This document shows positions 35,601-49,130 of a DNA stretch of 64,000 nucleotides, piece after piece. This DNA is from Gymnogyps californianus (taxonomy: Eukaryota; Chordata; Aves; Accipitriformes; Cathartidae): the NCBI RefSeq assembly GCF_018139145.2, contig NC_059476.1, forward strand, positions 8,159,501 to 8,223,500. Direction: 5' to 3'. Position 1 is the first letter of the stretch, and every line of letters starts with the position of its first letter. Made by a program: the position numbers and the translations under genes. The notes under the pieces are model-generated. The model saw only the letters and a program-made list of their open reading frames with translations, was not told the DNA's origin and did no database searches.

Positions 35601-38600
35601 TAGAGGAATAATTTGAGATGTAAACTTACAAAATTATTTCTTCATTTCTGTCCAAAATTTTAAATTTTAAATATTATGGAAGTCATAACAGTTATACTTT
35701 GTTCCTGAGTTTCTCAACTCAGTCTTAATGCTAAGCTTCAATATATTTTCCTGCATCAGTTTTAATGGCAACATAGTTATGAAAAATGCCCATTCAGAAG
35801 GAAATGCATACAAATATTACAATCTGCTTTTGTAATGGCATTCAGTACAAGATTGTGTTGTTTGCCAGTGTCACTGAAATGAAGATACTAATACTTACAA
35901 TAACTAATACCACATATGTAAAATGCTTTAAATGATGCTAAAACCTTTGAAAAATATCCTGTCAAATATGCTTTTTATATAGTATTTTAAATGTAAGCCA
36001 TTGTGTAGTAAGAACTAAAATGGACTTTTACGTGAATATCACTTGTGTAGTAAATGAATTAAACCGTTATTCCTGTTTGCCTGAGCTGAAATAGGAGGAG
36101 TAGAAATTGAAGATCATAGTCTTGCAGTGACATGGCAGAAGGCTTCATGGTGGTGTTTGAATCACCGCTGTGAATGATCTGGCTTGGTGAATAATTCCTA
36201 AGTAATTAAACAGTGGAAATGATGCAGTGTAACTCTGAAAACTTCAACAATTTTTATTATTTTTTAAGAATAACTCTGCATACTTGCTAACAAAACTTAA
36301 TGCAATATGGTAGAATAAACAAAACATTCTAATGTTGCCAAGCAAAGAGCCCGGTGGATTACAAGGGGAGGTGGGGTGGGAACAGCAATGTTAGTGAGTA
36401 GTATTGTTTTAGAACAATACTACAAAAACTGAGTGTTTTTTTTCTTTTTTTCCCTGTTCCTCTGAAAGAAGGGCAAATTAGAGAAAATATCCAAATTCAT
36501 TATGGGGATGGTGGGAGAAGATTATGGTAATTTGAGCAGCTGCTTCTTTCAAATGTAATCACAAGTCCCAACTGTAACTTGCCATCAGTGATGCAGGATT
36601 TGCAAAGTGCAGGAAACCTTCCTCTTATTTAATCTCGCAAGGCCCTCCTGTATTTGATTGTCAACAGTGGTGCCACAGGTCATGTCCAGACTGAGCTTCT
36701 GCGTTATTTGATCCTGTTTGTTTACAGTACGGGCCCATTAATAAAATGCTGTGACTCACAAATGGTGACCCCCTTGCTTGGGGGACAGCTGGCAAGTGTG
36801 TGCCATGGTGTTTCCCCCGGTTCCCATCAGTGCCCTCCCCACCATTGCAGTCTGAATAGCTGAGCTGTCTGTAAAACCAGTCCTTAATCACTGCTGTTTA
36901 CAATTTTAAGGTGAACTGTCAGTCATCTCAGCTTTGAAAATGGTACTACTAATCCAGAGCTAGACTATCTCCACCAATTTGGAAGACATTAAGGGTGTGA
37001 ATTGGACCATCTTCTGTCTTGTCAGAAGTGACTAGATAAATGTAGATTGAGGAGAAGCTTCTGTAGTTCAAGCATTTTTAAAACTAACTGGAGGAGTGAG
37101 GATAGACCTTGGAAAGCTATCATGTCTAGAATTCAGAACAGATACAAATATTTTTTCACTTTTGGTTTACAACTGTCAGAGACTATTTTCAGCAATGAGA
37201 CAGTCACTTTTTGTCTAAGCGGTCTAAGAGGATGTTATTAGTTTTCATATGGACATAGGCTAGTGTTTAGAACAGAGGATTAAGTCTTGAGCTCAATGAA
37301 TGAATCATGTACAGAGCTTAGACTTCTATTAGAACATCAACATCATTTTCCTCTGACCAGGATTGCAGAGAGATGATGTTTGTAGAGAGACTTGAGACCT
37401 CCTTATGAGAGAATATATTGCTGAAGTGAGAAAAAGCTAGCATTTTGCTAGCATCAGTTACTGGAACTGATCTCTAATCCAGCTGGCTAAAGGTAGAGTT
37501 TTCGGGTGGTTTGGATTTATTTCTTTGGTTTTTTTGGTGTTTTTTTCCTGGTGCTGTTCTCCTCGAATGCCTAAAAGCTGGTTGCTAAACCACACCTGCC
37601 TCTCTTCCAGCTCTACGTGAATAAGAGCATATTCTGCATCTTCTGTCCCATTTGGAACAGAGCCACGATGATTCAGGCTTTCTGGTTAGACAGGGAAATT
37701 TTGTCTTTGTCCTGTCTGAGACTGAAATATAGCAGGATTTTGATCTCTTTCTCTTAATTTGAACCAACAATTGGCTTCAGCTAGGTCACATACAATTAAA
37801 AAAAAACAAAACCACATGAAAACTCAGAGATCAAACAGGCATTGACTGCATTAACTAAGCTATTTCAGTATTTATGGAATTTAGAATTTGGGAAACTAGT
37901 ATTCTTGAAATGCAAAAAAGTCTGTGCATGGTCAAATTGATCTTGTTTGTGCTGGTAAGACAGTAGTTTTGATAAGCCTGATTCGAGATTTCTTTTTTAC
38001 CCGTGGCTATTCCAGTACAGAGAGCAATGGCAAATCCTTCAGACTGTCCTTGCCGTATTTACAATGACTTCTGTCATATAAGCACGAAAAAAAAAATCTA
38101 TCTTTTTGGAAGGAGCTACTTGACTATTTACATTTGTTCTTTAGTTTGTTCTTGTAGAATGGGTCTTAAAGTTTTAAAAGTGTTTATCTTGAGTGTCTGA
38201 TTTGAGATATACCTCAGAGGTACTGATATCCCTGTAAGAAAGAAGACTGTAGTTTAAGAATCTGGAAATGTGTGAAACATTTTTGAAGAAAAAAGCCGAA
38301 AAATAAAATCCTTGCCTTTTTTTTGACGTCTTGATTTAAAAAGTGGCTGTTTATATATTGAGAACTTATGTGTATGAGCCTCCCACATGCCTGTGGCAGA
38401 ATATCCTGTAACACAGTGGGTGGAGTGCTAGAACTGATTTGCAGTTTTCCATAAAATTTCCTAGAAAATAAACCTACTCGCTTATTGCAATGTTTTTCAC
38501 GTTGTTTGTAAGCCAAATTTTCATGGGTGTGGGTAAAGCTGAAATTAGTAGATTTCTATACTGAACAAGAGTATAGTTTGAATTACTAAAGTTCCCTGAA

Positions 38601-41600
38601 TATGAATGCTGACACAGTTCTATAGCTCTGTTCCTTGTGAAGCCAGTGGAAGCTGGAGAATTGCTTTTGCAAAATCTACGGTGGTGGTACTTTTCTTTTT
38701 AAAAACTTTTTTAAAAAAAGTGCTACTAATTTTTTCAAAATAAGGATGAATTCCATTTTTATATCTTCAATGTGAAGAATGATATAAGCTGTTTGCATTA
38801 TAATACCTAACCTAGCAATCTTAAAAGTTAGCTGATAAGTACTTTTAAAATCTTATTAGTGTGATCATGCCGATCAACCTTGTGGGTTGTAATATTTTAG
38901 AATTTTTGTAGAAGTAAACTTCATCTTAAATTACACACAATGTGAGAATAGAGGACTTTTTTTATGACTTAAAATGTCTGGTGTCAGTCACTTTTTGAAA
39001 TTTATACGCTTTACAAGTGCATGACTCGTATTTCTGTGAATCAGATAAAAAAGGCAATCTAAAAATGACTGAGTTCTGTTCTGTAGTTAGTTGAACCTTT
39101 TGAGTACTCCCAAAACTGAAAATAAATTCAGCAGTTATTCTTTCAAAAATAGTTTAGATACTAGAATCTTCAAATACAGTAGCATTTACAAAAGTAAATT
39201 GATGCTTTACTAAACACAGTCCGACTTTAGATTTTGATTTAATTTTTACTTAGAATGGTAAACAAATTTCTAAGACTTGCAAGGTATACAAGGTAGCCTT
39301 ATGCTAAAAGTACTTGCATTTTTAGCTGGTGGGCTCTTCTGAGATTTAAGGTCTCTTTTTGCTTTTTTTATTAAGATTTAAGTGTTCAGTTGATGTAACT
39401 CAATTAAAAAATTCATAAACCTGACAATGTTTAATCTTTATGGCAGTAGAGTAGCACTGGAATTCATATAATACAAGTGATTAATGTGGTCTTAAACAGA
39501 TACCCAGTAATTTTTAGACCACTGTTTTAGATATCAAACTGCCTTTATAAAACCAGAGAATAACTTAAAACTTTTCCCAGAACTTACTCTATAAAAGTGT
39601 TCTCACTTCTTAGCAAAAGCTCTACAAAATCCTTGCTTCCTCCTGCATTTACAAATGAAGCTGTAAGTCTTTCTGCTTCTCCAAGTAGGAAATGGAGTAC
39701 TGAGAGCTTTTGAAGTTTGTTCCTGTCTGTGTTTAGCTCTTAAGAATTATCTTTTTTACTGTGATTCTGGATATTCTTAACAGATGCAATGAACAGAAAC
39801 GCATAAGCGCATGGTTATCTTTGGCCAGCTAAATTGATGTGTTTTTCCCAGTTCTTAATAGATTTCCTCATGCAACTAAAAATATTGTGCTGGTGGGAGC
39901 AGTTAATTTAGGTAATAGGTTAATTAAACTAAGGTGTGAAAGACTCCTGTCCTCTTCTCTGTTAAAAGTTGGCTGAATGACCACAAAACAATCATCACAG
40001 AATAGTGAATACAAATTAATGGGAGTATAGGTCAGACATTTCTAGAACTAAACCACTGAATTATAGTCTTGTTCCAGGTGGCAACTGGAAGGAAGAATAG
40101 CGTTATTCGGGGGCTGAAAACACCCCAAATGAGGGGAACAAACTTGATTAGTTTGCTTGGTTTTTCTTTTTTCAGATGCAATTTTGATCTAGACTTTGAG
40201 TGAGGTGGTGATGAGATGAGAGCAAATGAGCCACTGAAGTGACTCTGAAATATGACATGAATGAAGTATAGAAGTTTTTCCCATGAAGGAGACATACTGA
40301 CTGCGTGCAGTGTCTGGAAACATTTTTGCTGTGCTGTGTGTGTGGAAGAGCTCAGTATTATGCTACTTTAAGTATAACTTTAATCCTGTATATTAATTGA
40401 GTAACTTTGTTTTAATTATCTTTCAGTATAGTCATCTGACCTAATTCCTCATGTGATATGACTTTTTTTGCTGTTTGTGTCTTGCGGTATTTGAGAAACA
40501 CTTTTGCTGCTCAACAGCTTCTTTTAAATATTATTTTCATAGTTTTTTTTTTCACTTGCTAAAATTTCACATGAAGTTAAATTGATGGATATTCCTCTTC
40601 ATATTGTCAAGTTAAAATGCTGGTTTTTAACTAAAATTTTCTTAGTAGTGTGCTATTTGAATTTTAGACTTCTGGACAAATAAGATGATAAATCTGTGGA
40701 GGGGGACTGATAATGTGTTTTCAATTTGTTTTTAAATTCTAAGCATCTAATATAAGGCACTTTTAAAGACTTTTTTTTTTTTAATAGCATGCCATATCCA
40801 AGCAGGGTTTTGGGGCAGGGATGTAAGGTGTCTGTTTTCTCGTATAGCTACGATGTGCCTATTTTGTTCCTCTGGAAAAGATGAAAAGTTTACAAGGGTT
40901 TAACAAATACAGTTTAAAGACAGTAAAATCTCTCCCCCACAAAATCTACCTTCTGATAGTTGTTTAGTATCATTTCACAGGTTTGGAATTGAAAAGGAGG
41001 CTTTCAGATATATGGATTGAGTTGGTGTAATCCTACTTTGTAGGTTAAGGATTTGTGACATGAGCATGAATTTTGCCTGTTGACCTTGCTGAATAAGGAG
41101 ATGGCAGCATTAGACCCCACTTGAAAGGGGTCTGATATAGTTGCAATGAAAATCTCCCTTGGAGAACCTGGTAACAGCTCAGCAGTGTTTAGAAAGGTAC
41201 TATATTTCTTGTAAGTACCTTTCGGTAACATTTTCTCAACTGTACTGTCAAGAGCAACTCCTAGATTTCCCTGTGCAATTGTCACGGCTTAAAACCTTTT
41301 TCTTGGGCTGCAGCAGTGAATGGACCGATTGCAAAGCATTTGTAATGGACTTGTTCTCCACTGATGGAGATCCACTAACTTTTTTTGGTTACCGGTTAAA
41401 GTTAAGAAAGGGAGCTGAGAATACTGGATGAGTGTTTAAAGATCTAGACAGCCAAATAGAAACCAAATTTTTTTTCTTGTTCAGAGTTTGCAAAGTGAGC
41501 GCCTTGAATTCACAAAAGCAACCTACCAGAACTGACCAGATCCTGGGATGGCTGCTGTGATGAGGGCAAAGACCAGCTGAGATTAACTGAGACATTTAGT

Positions 41601-44600
41601 TTGCTGTCAAGGTTTCTTTATAGACCTTTTGAGTAGAGGCTTACTGGTAGGGTACACAATCTTTTTTCTTTCTTAGTCAATGTGATGATTTTCTCTAAGG
41701 CGTTTATTGGTGGACTTTTGCTCTTTAAAGATGGACTAAATATTAGAGGGTAGCAAAATACACTTTTAAAGCTATTACAGAAATTACATCAAGGTTATTT
41801 ATCCAAGGTATTAAATAAAATAAGTTCTATATTATAATGACAAACCCAGGATGACAGGAAACCTATTTCTCCTTTACATAGGAAAGTTTGGGACAGGAAG
41901 ATACTGAATCACCAAAGGTACCGTAGTCTGCAGGGCTTGGGAATAGAGTTCGTATCTCTTGTCTTTTTCACTGAATTGGGTTATTGGCACTATTGGCTAA
42001 AAGCCTACTGTTGGTACTTTAATACAATGAAAGACAGCTTTGCTTTCATATTAGAAGTGTGTTTTGTTGTCCCTACTGTAAATGTTTTATGAAACAAACT
42101 TTAGAATTCATTTTGTGTAGTGCTGTGACTGTTATCAAGCAGGAAAGTTAGAGAGATGGTACAGACGTGGGGAATCTGGCTTCTCTGCAGAGGGGAGAAC
42201 ACCCATTGCTGTTTTGCTGCACTCCTGCTAGACCGAACAGAGGAGCAGCAGAGTGCAGTCCTCAGAGTGCCCGTTGTTACTGGCGATTGTGTTTTTAAAA
42301 GGTGGGGTAGCTCATAGGTTTCCCTACCACAGGGGAAAAAGATGGGAGAACCTGTGATGCCTGACTCTGTTACGTGCGTGAATTGCAGGTTGCCTGTGTG
42401 TGGTTTTACAACACAAGGGAACGGAGTCTTGCTGTGTTACCAACTGTCGCCGTCTGGGTCGGTATTCATTCATCGGTTCCCAGTAGAAAAGTCTGAATAA
42501 ATTTGGGTTATCTTGTAGTTAAATAGTCTGTTAACAGGTCACTTAACTAATATATAATTGAAATCTACTTGAAATAGTAATTTGTCCGATGTTTAATTTT
42601 GGAAATGTACAAACTCTCAGTAATTACCTTAAATAGATAAGTGCTATGTTATAAAATTGGAAGGCTTCAGAGCAGCACTTAAACATTAGAAATGCATTTA
42701 ATGTGGGATATTTAGCTCTTTGGACGTTGCTAATGCCAATGGAAACAGGTAATATGTTAGGTTTTTTGCTAAGGATTTTGCAAATTAGTTGCAGTGGTAA
42801 GAATGTGAACATAAGCGCTTGTTGTAACTTAAAAATGATGTTGAGACTACTTTTTAATCCCATATTTGTAGAAAATTTAACTAGTGCTGCACAAAGTCCA
42901 GCATACACTGTTAAGTGTTTTGCATGTTATTGTATGTAACTGCATTGGTATTTTAGAATTTTTTCCTCTTTAATTCACTGTTGTATTAATTAAAAAAAAA
43001 GTATTTTGTAAATAGAAATCAAAATTATAGTAAAGATTATGACTTAATCTACCAAGAAAAATGGCTTGTTCTGAGGATTATTTCATCATGCCGTGCAGCA
43101 GCAAAAGATTGCAGTGCGTGTGCTGTGCTGTAAACACTTTGTTCTGAAGTTACTTGAGAGATGACATTTTTGATTTGAATATGTAGGTAGATAGGTCTGC
43201 ATCCTTACTGGAATATTTTAGTCTGTTATTTTGCTTTTTTGTTTTGTTCTTATTTTTAGTATTGAAAATAGATTTATCCAGGTTTGTGTTTTTGTTAAAT
43301 AGCCTGCAGGCTGTTTTATGGTCTATATATAATGGAAAGACCTTATCAATACCAACACTTTTAAGCCTGGCACTTGCAGAAACTTGGAGAGGTGATGGTA
43401 ACCTGTTGGATCCTCTTTCTTTGTCTGTTCCTCCCTCCCAGAAATCTTGTTTCAGTAGCTCACTGAGGCTCCTGATGGTGGTCATTAGTTTGAGGTTCTC
43501 ATGGAAAACTATCTTTTTTTAGTAGATTTTGGGAGAAGGTATATGGGCAGTTGCTGGTACTAATTGAAAAATTGTTTATTTGTGCTGAAAAAACCCCAAA
43601 CCTGTAAGTATTTATTCACTCAAAACTTGGCATTATTTTCCAGTGTGCTTGCCTAACTCTTCCATTTTGCCTAACAAAATCTGAGCTAAATCTGTATTTT
43701 GAGGGGGTAAAAATCATTCCTAAAAGGAACAGGGTACCCTTGCTTGTGTTTAAAGTGAGAAACGTGTGGGGTGGTGCATGCTGTGATGGCTCAGGGTGGC
43801 TCTGTGTGGGAAGGTGGCCAGGCCCTGAAGTGGCAGTAAATCTTGTACAGTGAAAATAGTGGGGTCGTCTTGGTGGTATTTTCCCTACCCCTGTGACGCT
43901 TATTGTTTCTTTAATAATTCAAGAACTATAAAGGAAGATTATGAGTAAAATATCAGACCAGATAGTACACGCGCAAGGCATATTTTGAGTTGGTTGTATA
44001 TGGTATACTCATAAACCTAAACCATGGCCAGTGTGATTTAATAGCTTCATATTTTTTGTACACAGACTTAAAAAATGGAATAAAGTATTTAAACTTGAAT
44101 TTTTTTACTTGACCAATTTCAAAACTGTTTTCTTCCTGAAGGAGTTAGTGAGGGAGAAACTTGGAACCAAATTAAAGTTAGACACTGAATTGGATTTCAG
44201 GAAAATAGCTGGAGTGTTGAGTTGTATTTATTCACAAGGAGAACAAAAGAAATGTCTTTCTTATGGCTCTGTATGAGGCTGATGCTTATACAGAAACGAA
44301 GTGTCTCGAATCAGAGCGTCGAGCTCCCTCCTGAAGAGTGTGCTGACAGTTAAAGGGTGCTTAATTATTTATTTGAATTTCTGAAACTCTTCAGTTCAGA
44401 TCCATGTGACTGTTTCCTGAACATATTGTGATCTCCGAATGTGACAAGCAGATGCCTCTGATGGTTGAGCAAACAGCACTTATGAAAGACTACTTTCTCA
44501 TGAAATGGCAGATACATCCTGCAGGCAGTAGTGCTCACGTCCTGCTATTTGTAAGCCTTCTCAACAGAAAAAGTCACTGGGAGGCTGTGTCAGTGACAGA

Positions 44601-45612
44601 GGATTGAAATCAAGGCATGGGGCAGTGCTAGGAAATGAGAGCAATAAATAAAAACAGAAAGAAGGAATACCCTGCAAGTGCTTTTTCAAATACTTTATAT
44701 AAATGCTGGTGCAGATGCCATGATATCTTTCTGTGTGCAGGGCTGTGGCCCTTGCTGTTAGGATTGCATGTGTGTGTCTGCAATGTGATGGGGCTGCAGC
44801 TGTGCGGCCTCTCCCCCTCCTTCCTTCCCTCAGATCATGGCTGTGTCCAACACTGAAGCACTATCACTTAAAAATGAAATCTGTATTTATAACTCGGCAT
44901 ATTCTAATCAGAGAGAGAATTATGTGGTGAAATAATGTGTGTAAAACACTTAGTATCTTGAACATGGACTGCTTTTCCTGTGAATCACATGCTGTGATGA
45001 GGGAAATACAGCTCAAGGGCAAATATTTAGAATACTTTTATCTTTATTTTAATTCAAGAAGACTGGCTGAAAAGAGCAGCTGAATGTTTTTCACAAAATG
45101 AGACAATTATCCATCTGTGTAACTAAAGTGTACTGTTATTAGGATGCGTCAGTCCTCTAAGTACAGCAACGTCATAAAAATTTATGCTTTAGGGTCGTAG
45201 TATCTTTTTGCCTTTCAATGCTGTGATGTTTTATGTAGATGAACCTAAAACTTAAAAGACCTGGTAAGATATTTACTGCAAAACGACTATTGTGTTAAAT
45301 CATGTTTGCAATCATAAATATATTCTGTGATTTGATCAGCTTCCTACTTTCTCAAAATATCTTCACTAGTAAATATAACTCAAATCTATTCCTGTGAAGC
45401 AATCTTTGTTTATGTATTCTCCAGTCTTCTGCATTCAAAAAGCTTTAGTAGCTTCTACTTCTTCCTTTTGACCAATGAATATGTAGGAATGGTAATATTT
45501 CGCTTTAGGAGTGTTAAAGATTCATTGTAATCCTAATGCTGTTACCTTTTTTATTTCTGTGTGTTAGTGTTACGTCATTTGAATTAAGATAAGTCTCTTC
45601 TCTATTTTGCAG

Positions 45613-45735
45613 GTTCAAGCCATTCTTTCCATTTCAAGTATTGCCACCTGATGAATATGAAGATAGAGACCTCTGTATACAGGATTTTCTATTGACAGAA
45701 GGTCGACTAAAAGTCACATTAATTGAATGTACAAG
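45613..45735 (+). CDS. PDZD8: PDZD8-family ER tether, exon 2
   Basis: A 123-base exon that completes Arg-302, encodes residues 303-342 and leaves two bases of codon 343. It is flanked by TTTTGCAG and a GTATGT donor. The translation begins FKPFFPFQVLPP and ends LTEGRLKVTLIECT, which matches the segment after the SMP domain in PDZD8 as I recall it (FKPFFP and TEGRLKVTL are nearly invariant). This segment opens the C2-like region between SMP and PDZ. The middle (DEYEDRDLCIQDF) differs from the human sequence more than the ends do. The exon is too short to stand out as an open frame, and it was found by matching phase and family motifs. Confidence 0.93.
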
Positions 45736-46277
45736 GTATGTTTTGTGGTCTTTTCCTCATTCTTGACTCAGCAAGTACCCATGTTTAAGTTTGTAGTAAT
45801 TATAGCTGTAGGCCTGTTATGATTCACAAAGTAGCAGCTTTGGTGTTGTGATTGCGCTCTAATCAAGAAATGTATTTTTTTTTTAAGTAAAAATGAAGAA
45901 ATGAAAGTTGCAGTAAGTTTCTGAGGCACTTCTGTGTTTTGTGTGGGCGCATACATTTGCCTTTCTTCTGCATTTTGCCTGGTTACAAGCTAATCTGTGC
46001 CTCCTGCTATTTGTTTGTTTGGTTTTTTTGTTTGGCACACCAAATTATGACTCTCTTTCCAGGACAGTATAAATGTTGTAATTATCCTATTGTATTATGT
46101 TGTAAGCAAAGGGAAATAATTGTTTCACTCAGTCTTACTTAGATTAATCCAAATAACTTTTATAAGGCATTATTTATTGTCTTTGTCTTGAACAAAACAA
46201 TGGAAAGAAATAAAATCTACTTCATTCATTGAACAGAAAATTATTCTCTTTAAAGCTCGAGAAAAGGTGTGTGGGCT

Positions 46278-46305
46278 CTTTGTTTGTTTGTTTGGTTTTT
46301 TTTTG
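46278..46305. repeat. (TTTG)n simple repeat with poly-T
   Basis: Four TTTG units run into a T8 tract. Confidence 0.75.
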
Positions 46306-49097
46306 TCAGACCTCTTAGTTCTTGGTTTATGTTAGATCTTATCCAAGTAGTGCTTAGGCTTTGATCTAGTCATGTGCCGTTCTGCTCTTTATGAACTAAA
46401 CTCTGGTTTGCAGCAAGACTTTTTTTTTAACCTGTTCTTTTCATTGCTTGTATTACCATATGAGCTCCTCTTTGCACTTTTTTTTCTGTAGCCTTGTACA
46501 ACTGTTTGAACTGTATTTGCTGTACTAATGTGGTTTATCAGTGCCATGGATTCCCAGAAGATATTCTTCTGCTTCTAAGGATTGTGTGGGCCACAGCAGT
46601 GATTTATTTTTTGTAATAAAATTGCTGCTTACCTGTCTCCCTAGCTTTGTGATATGTTTTCTGTGAATGATCCAAGAATACTAAATGACTCTGCACTCCT
46701 TGGCCGCTAGGAGCATTTCCTCTTTACCCGTACTGAGTAAGGGAACTCATGATCTCTCTTTATAGGCAGTCTCCGATTTCAGTAGCGAAACTCCAGTAGT
46801 GCATTCATTTTTATTATAAGAGGGCTCAAAATAACTACCTTGAGTTGTGTGCAGTTGTTCTTGGTTTGGAAAGTAATCTTTTAAATACTATGTCTTTCCT
46901 GAATCTGAAACACTGTATAACATCACCAACATATCACTAGTGTTGTGTTTCTTTCCATTACATTTAGAAGCCAGATTGCTCAGTTTGACATCATCATCTG
47001 ACCTCTCAGTATTTTCAGCTGTCACAGATGCTTATCAGATGGCTGGGAGAGGATGCAGTTGCTGGCTTGTCAGGTCTTTTAAGCTTCAGGTCTGACTTAA
47101 TCCAACTGTTTTATGCAGCTTGGAATTTCTCAACATGCACTTGAAAATTATGTCTCAACAGACACCTCTCAATCTAGATGTCTGACTCCTGGTTTCATAG
47201 TAATTCCTCAGATCTTCCAGGTGTCGCATCTTTTTTGAACTAAAGAACTACAACTGCTGTCTGTAGAGTCCCCCTATGAGTAAATATTCTTGCTCACTTT
47301 GCACCTGAAGATATTGACAAGGTAGAAGCTGGAAGACACATAGAGGATTTTGGTAGTAAAAGAAGAAACATACAATATATATGAAAGTAACAATGACAAA
47401 ATTTCTCTCTTTCATCACCAGTGTATGTGAGCTGATGTGAAGGTTGCCTGGGACCATTCTCAATGGTTCATTTGCAGTGCAGGACTGCATGCTGAAATAC
47501 AGAGCTTTTTTACTCATGTCTGCCATAGGGACCGGAAAATTTTTCTTGGCGATCGTTCTCGTTCCAGAAATGAATGATCACTTTAAATTCTGTGTGTGTT
47601 TCAGTTTTGCTCAGTGCCCCAGAAGGTTTTTATATTCTCTCTCAGTACAGTAGCTATTCTTTGACTTCTGTACAGAATTTGGAGCAGGATTCTTGACCAC
47701 TGACATTGCATTCCATCTAGTCTGGTAACAGAGTTCTGCTACTTCTCCTGCTTAAGTCTGAAATACAGTGGTGAAACTATAGTGATAAAACATTTAGCAA
47801 GCTTTTTGTATGTTATAAATGTCTAGTTTAATTTCATTATATTCTTCACATGACTAAACAGCTGCACTTTTTGCACTTGTTTCTTTTCTAATTGCAGGCT
47901 TGACCATATTAATTTCCTTGCTGTCATGCTATTGAAAGAAAAAATAAATTTTGCACATTTTTAAAATTAATAAGGAATATGTTTTGCAGATTTTTGTCTG
48001 ACCTGTTGAAAATGTAAGTTTTCTTGTACAAGTGCAATGCCCTCACGGAACTCAATTGTTGCAAAAATGCTGTTATCTGTCATTACCGTAAATTTTTAAG
48101 GAAAAGGGGAAAAACAAAGCAACATGCTGTTAAATTTTGCTATATTAATTTTTTTAAAAGATACACTGTGAAGAAAGTCTTAAAGCCTATAAACTCTGAT
48201 TATATTAGGTGAGAATACTCTTCTAAAACTATGTCATCAGGTGGGCTTTCTAAATTAGCATTTGTTTCCATAGATAACCTTTGTGGACAAGAAAATTTTC
48301 CGAAGATAGTTATTTAGTAAAATACTGCAGAGTGTACCTGAGACTGACTTGTCAAATTTGGAGTTTTATGGTTTCTTTTCCTTTTGTCTTCAAGTGGACT
48401 TCAGTGTGCAGCAGTGGCACCTTTAAGTATGTGAATATTGAATCTGCTTTTGACATTCTTAAAATTTAGGAAATATTCTGCTTATTTCAGCTTCTAAAAT
48501 ACTTGCAAATAGTTGAAATTGAACAGTTGAAATTAAAAAAATTAGGAAAGGATTCTAAAGGAAATAAATTCGGCTTGCTTTTATGTACGTGGTAATAAAT
48601 AACAGGTTACTAAAGATTGGTGTGTACTTTGCTTGCCCATACCAGGTTCTTGTTAGATTTGCAGATCAGTACTTCAGCGTCATCCTACAAAAAGCAGGAA
48701 ACTTGACAGCCTTGTTACTCATCCTCCTTTCCGGAAGACTATAAAGACTTGCTGAAGTTCTTGGCTTGGCTCAGCTAAGAGTTGAGGTGACCACAGCCTC
48801 CATGCGCTTCTGTTGTTCTGTATCAGAGGACAAACACTTCGTGTCTTGGAGTCCTCGTAGCTCTCAGACTGGAAAGCAGGACAGCTACAAACAACTGTTT
48901 TCGTATCCATAGCTACTCTGTTGAATCACTTTCTTCTACCTCCTGCTCGTTTGCTGCAGGGAACCATCCAATTTACAACTGGGGAAGGAATAGAAATTCA
49001 CTTTCTGTATGCATATTTTAATTACTCAGGTGGTAACTTAATCACATTCTTTATTGATTTAATTATAGCTGGGGTTGTAAACTTTGTTTCAGGATGT

Positions 49098-49130
49098 CTT
49101 TCATACATCTTTCATACATCCTTTCATACT
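49098..49130. repeat. 11-bp tandem repeat, nearly three copies
   Basis: CTTTCATACAT occurs at 49098-49108 and 49109-49119, then again in shortened form (CTTTCATAC) at 49121-49129. This is probably replication slippage inside intron 2. Confidence 0.8.

Larger units (their letters stand above)
25957..45612 (+). other. PDZD8: intron 1 (19.7 kb)
   Basis: Starts GTAAGA and ends with a pyrimidine-rich tract and TTTTGCAG, splitting codon 302 after its second base. No ORF inside resembles an exon; the longest frames (for example 34943-35257, about 104 codons) have no family match I can see and no supporting splice sites. The intron is AT-rich, CpG-poor and, by eye, has more T than A and more G than C on the coding strand. 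It holds a 12-bp hairpin (31113-31144), a probable CR1 fragment beside it and an A19 run (32681-32699), all listed separately. Otherwise I see nothing that can be named. Confidence 0.9.
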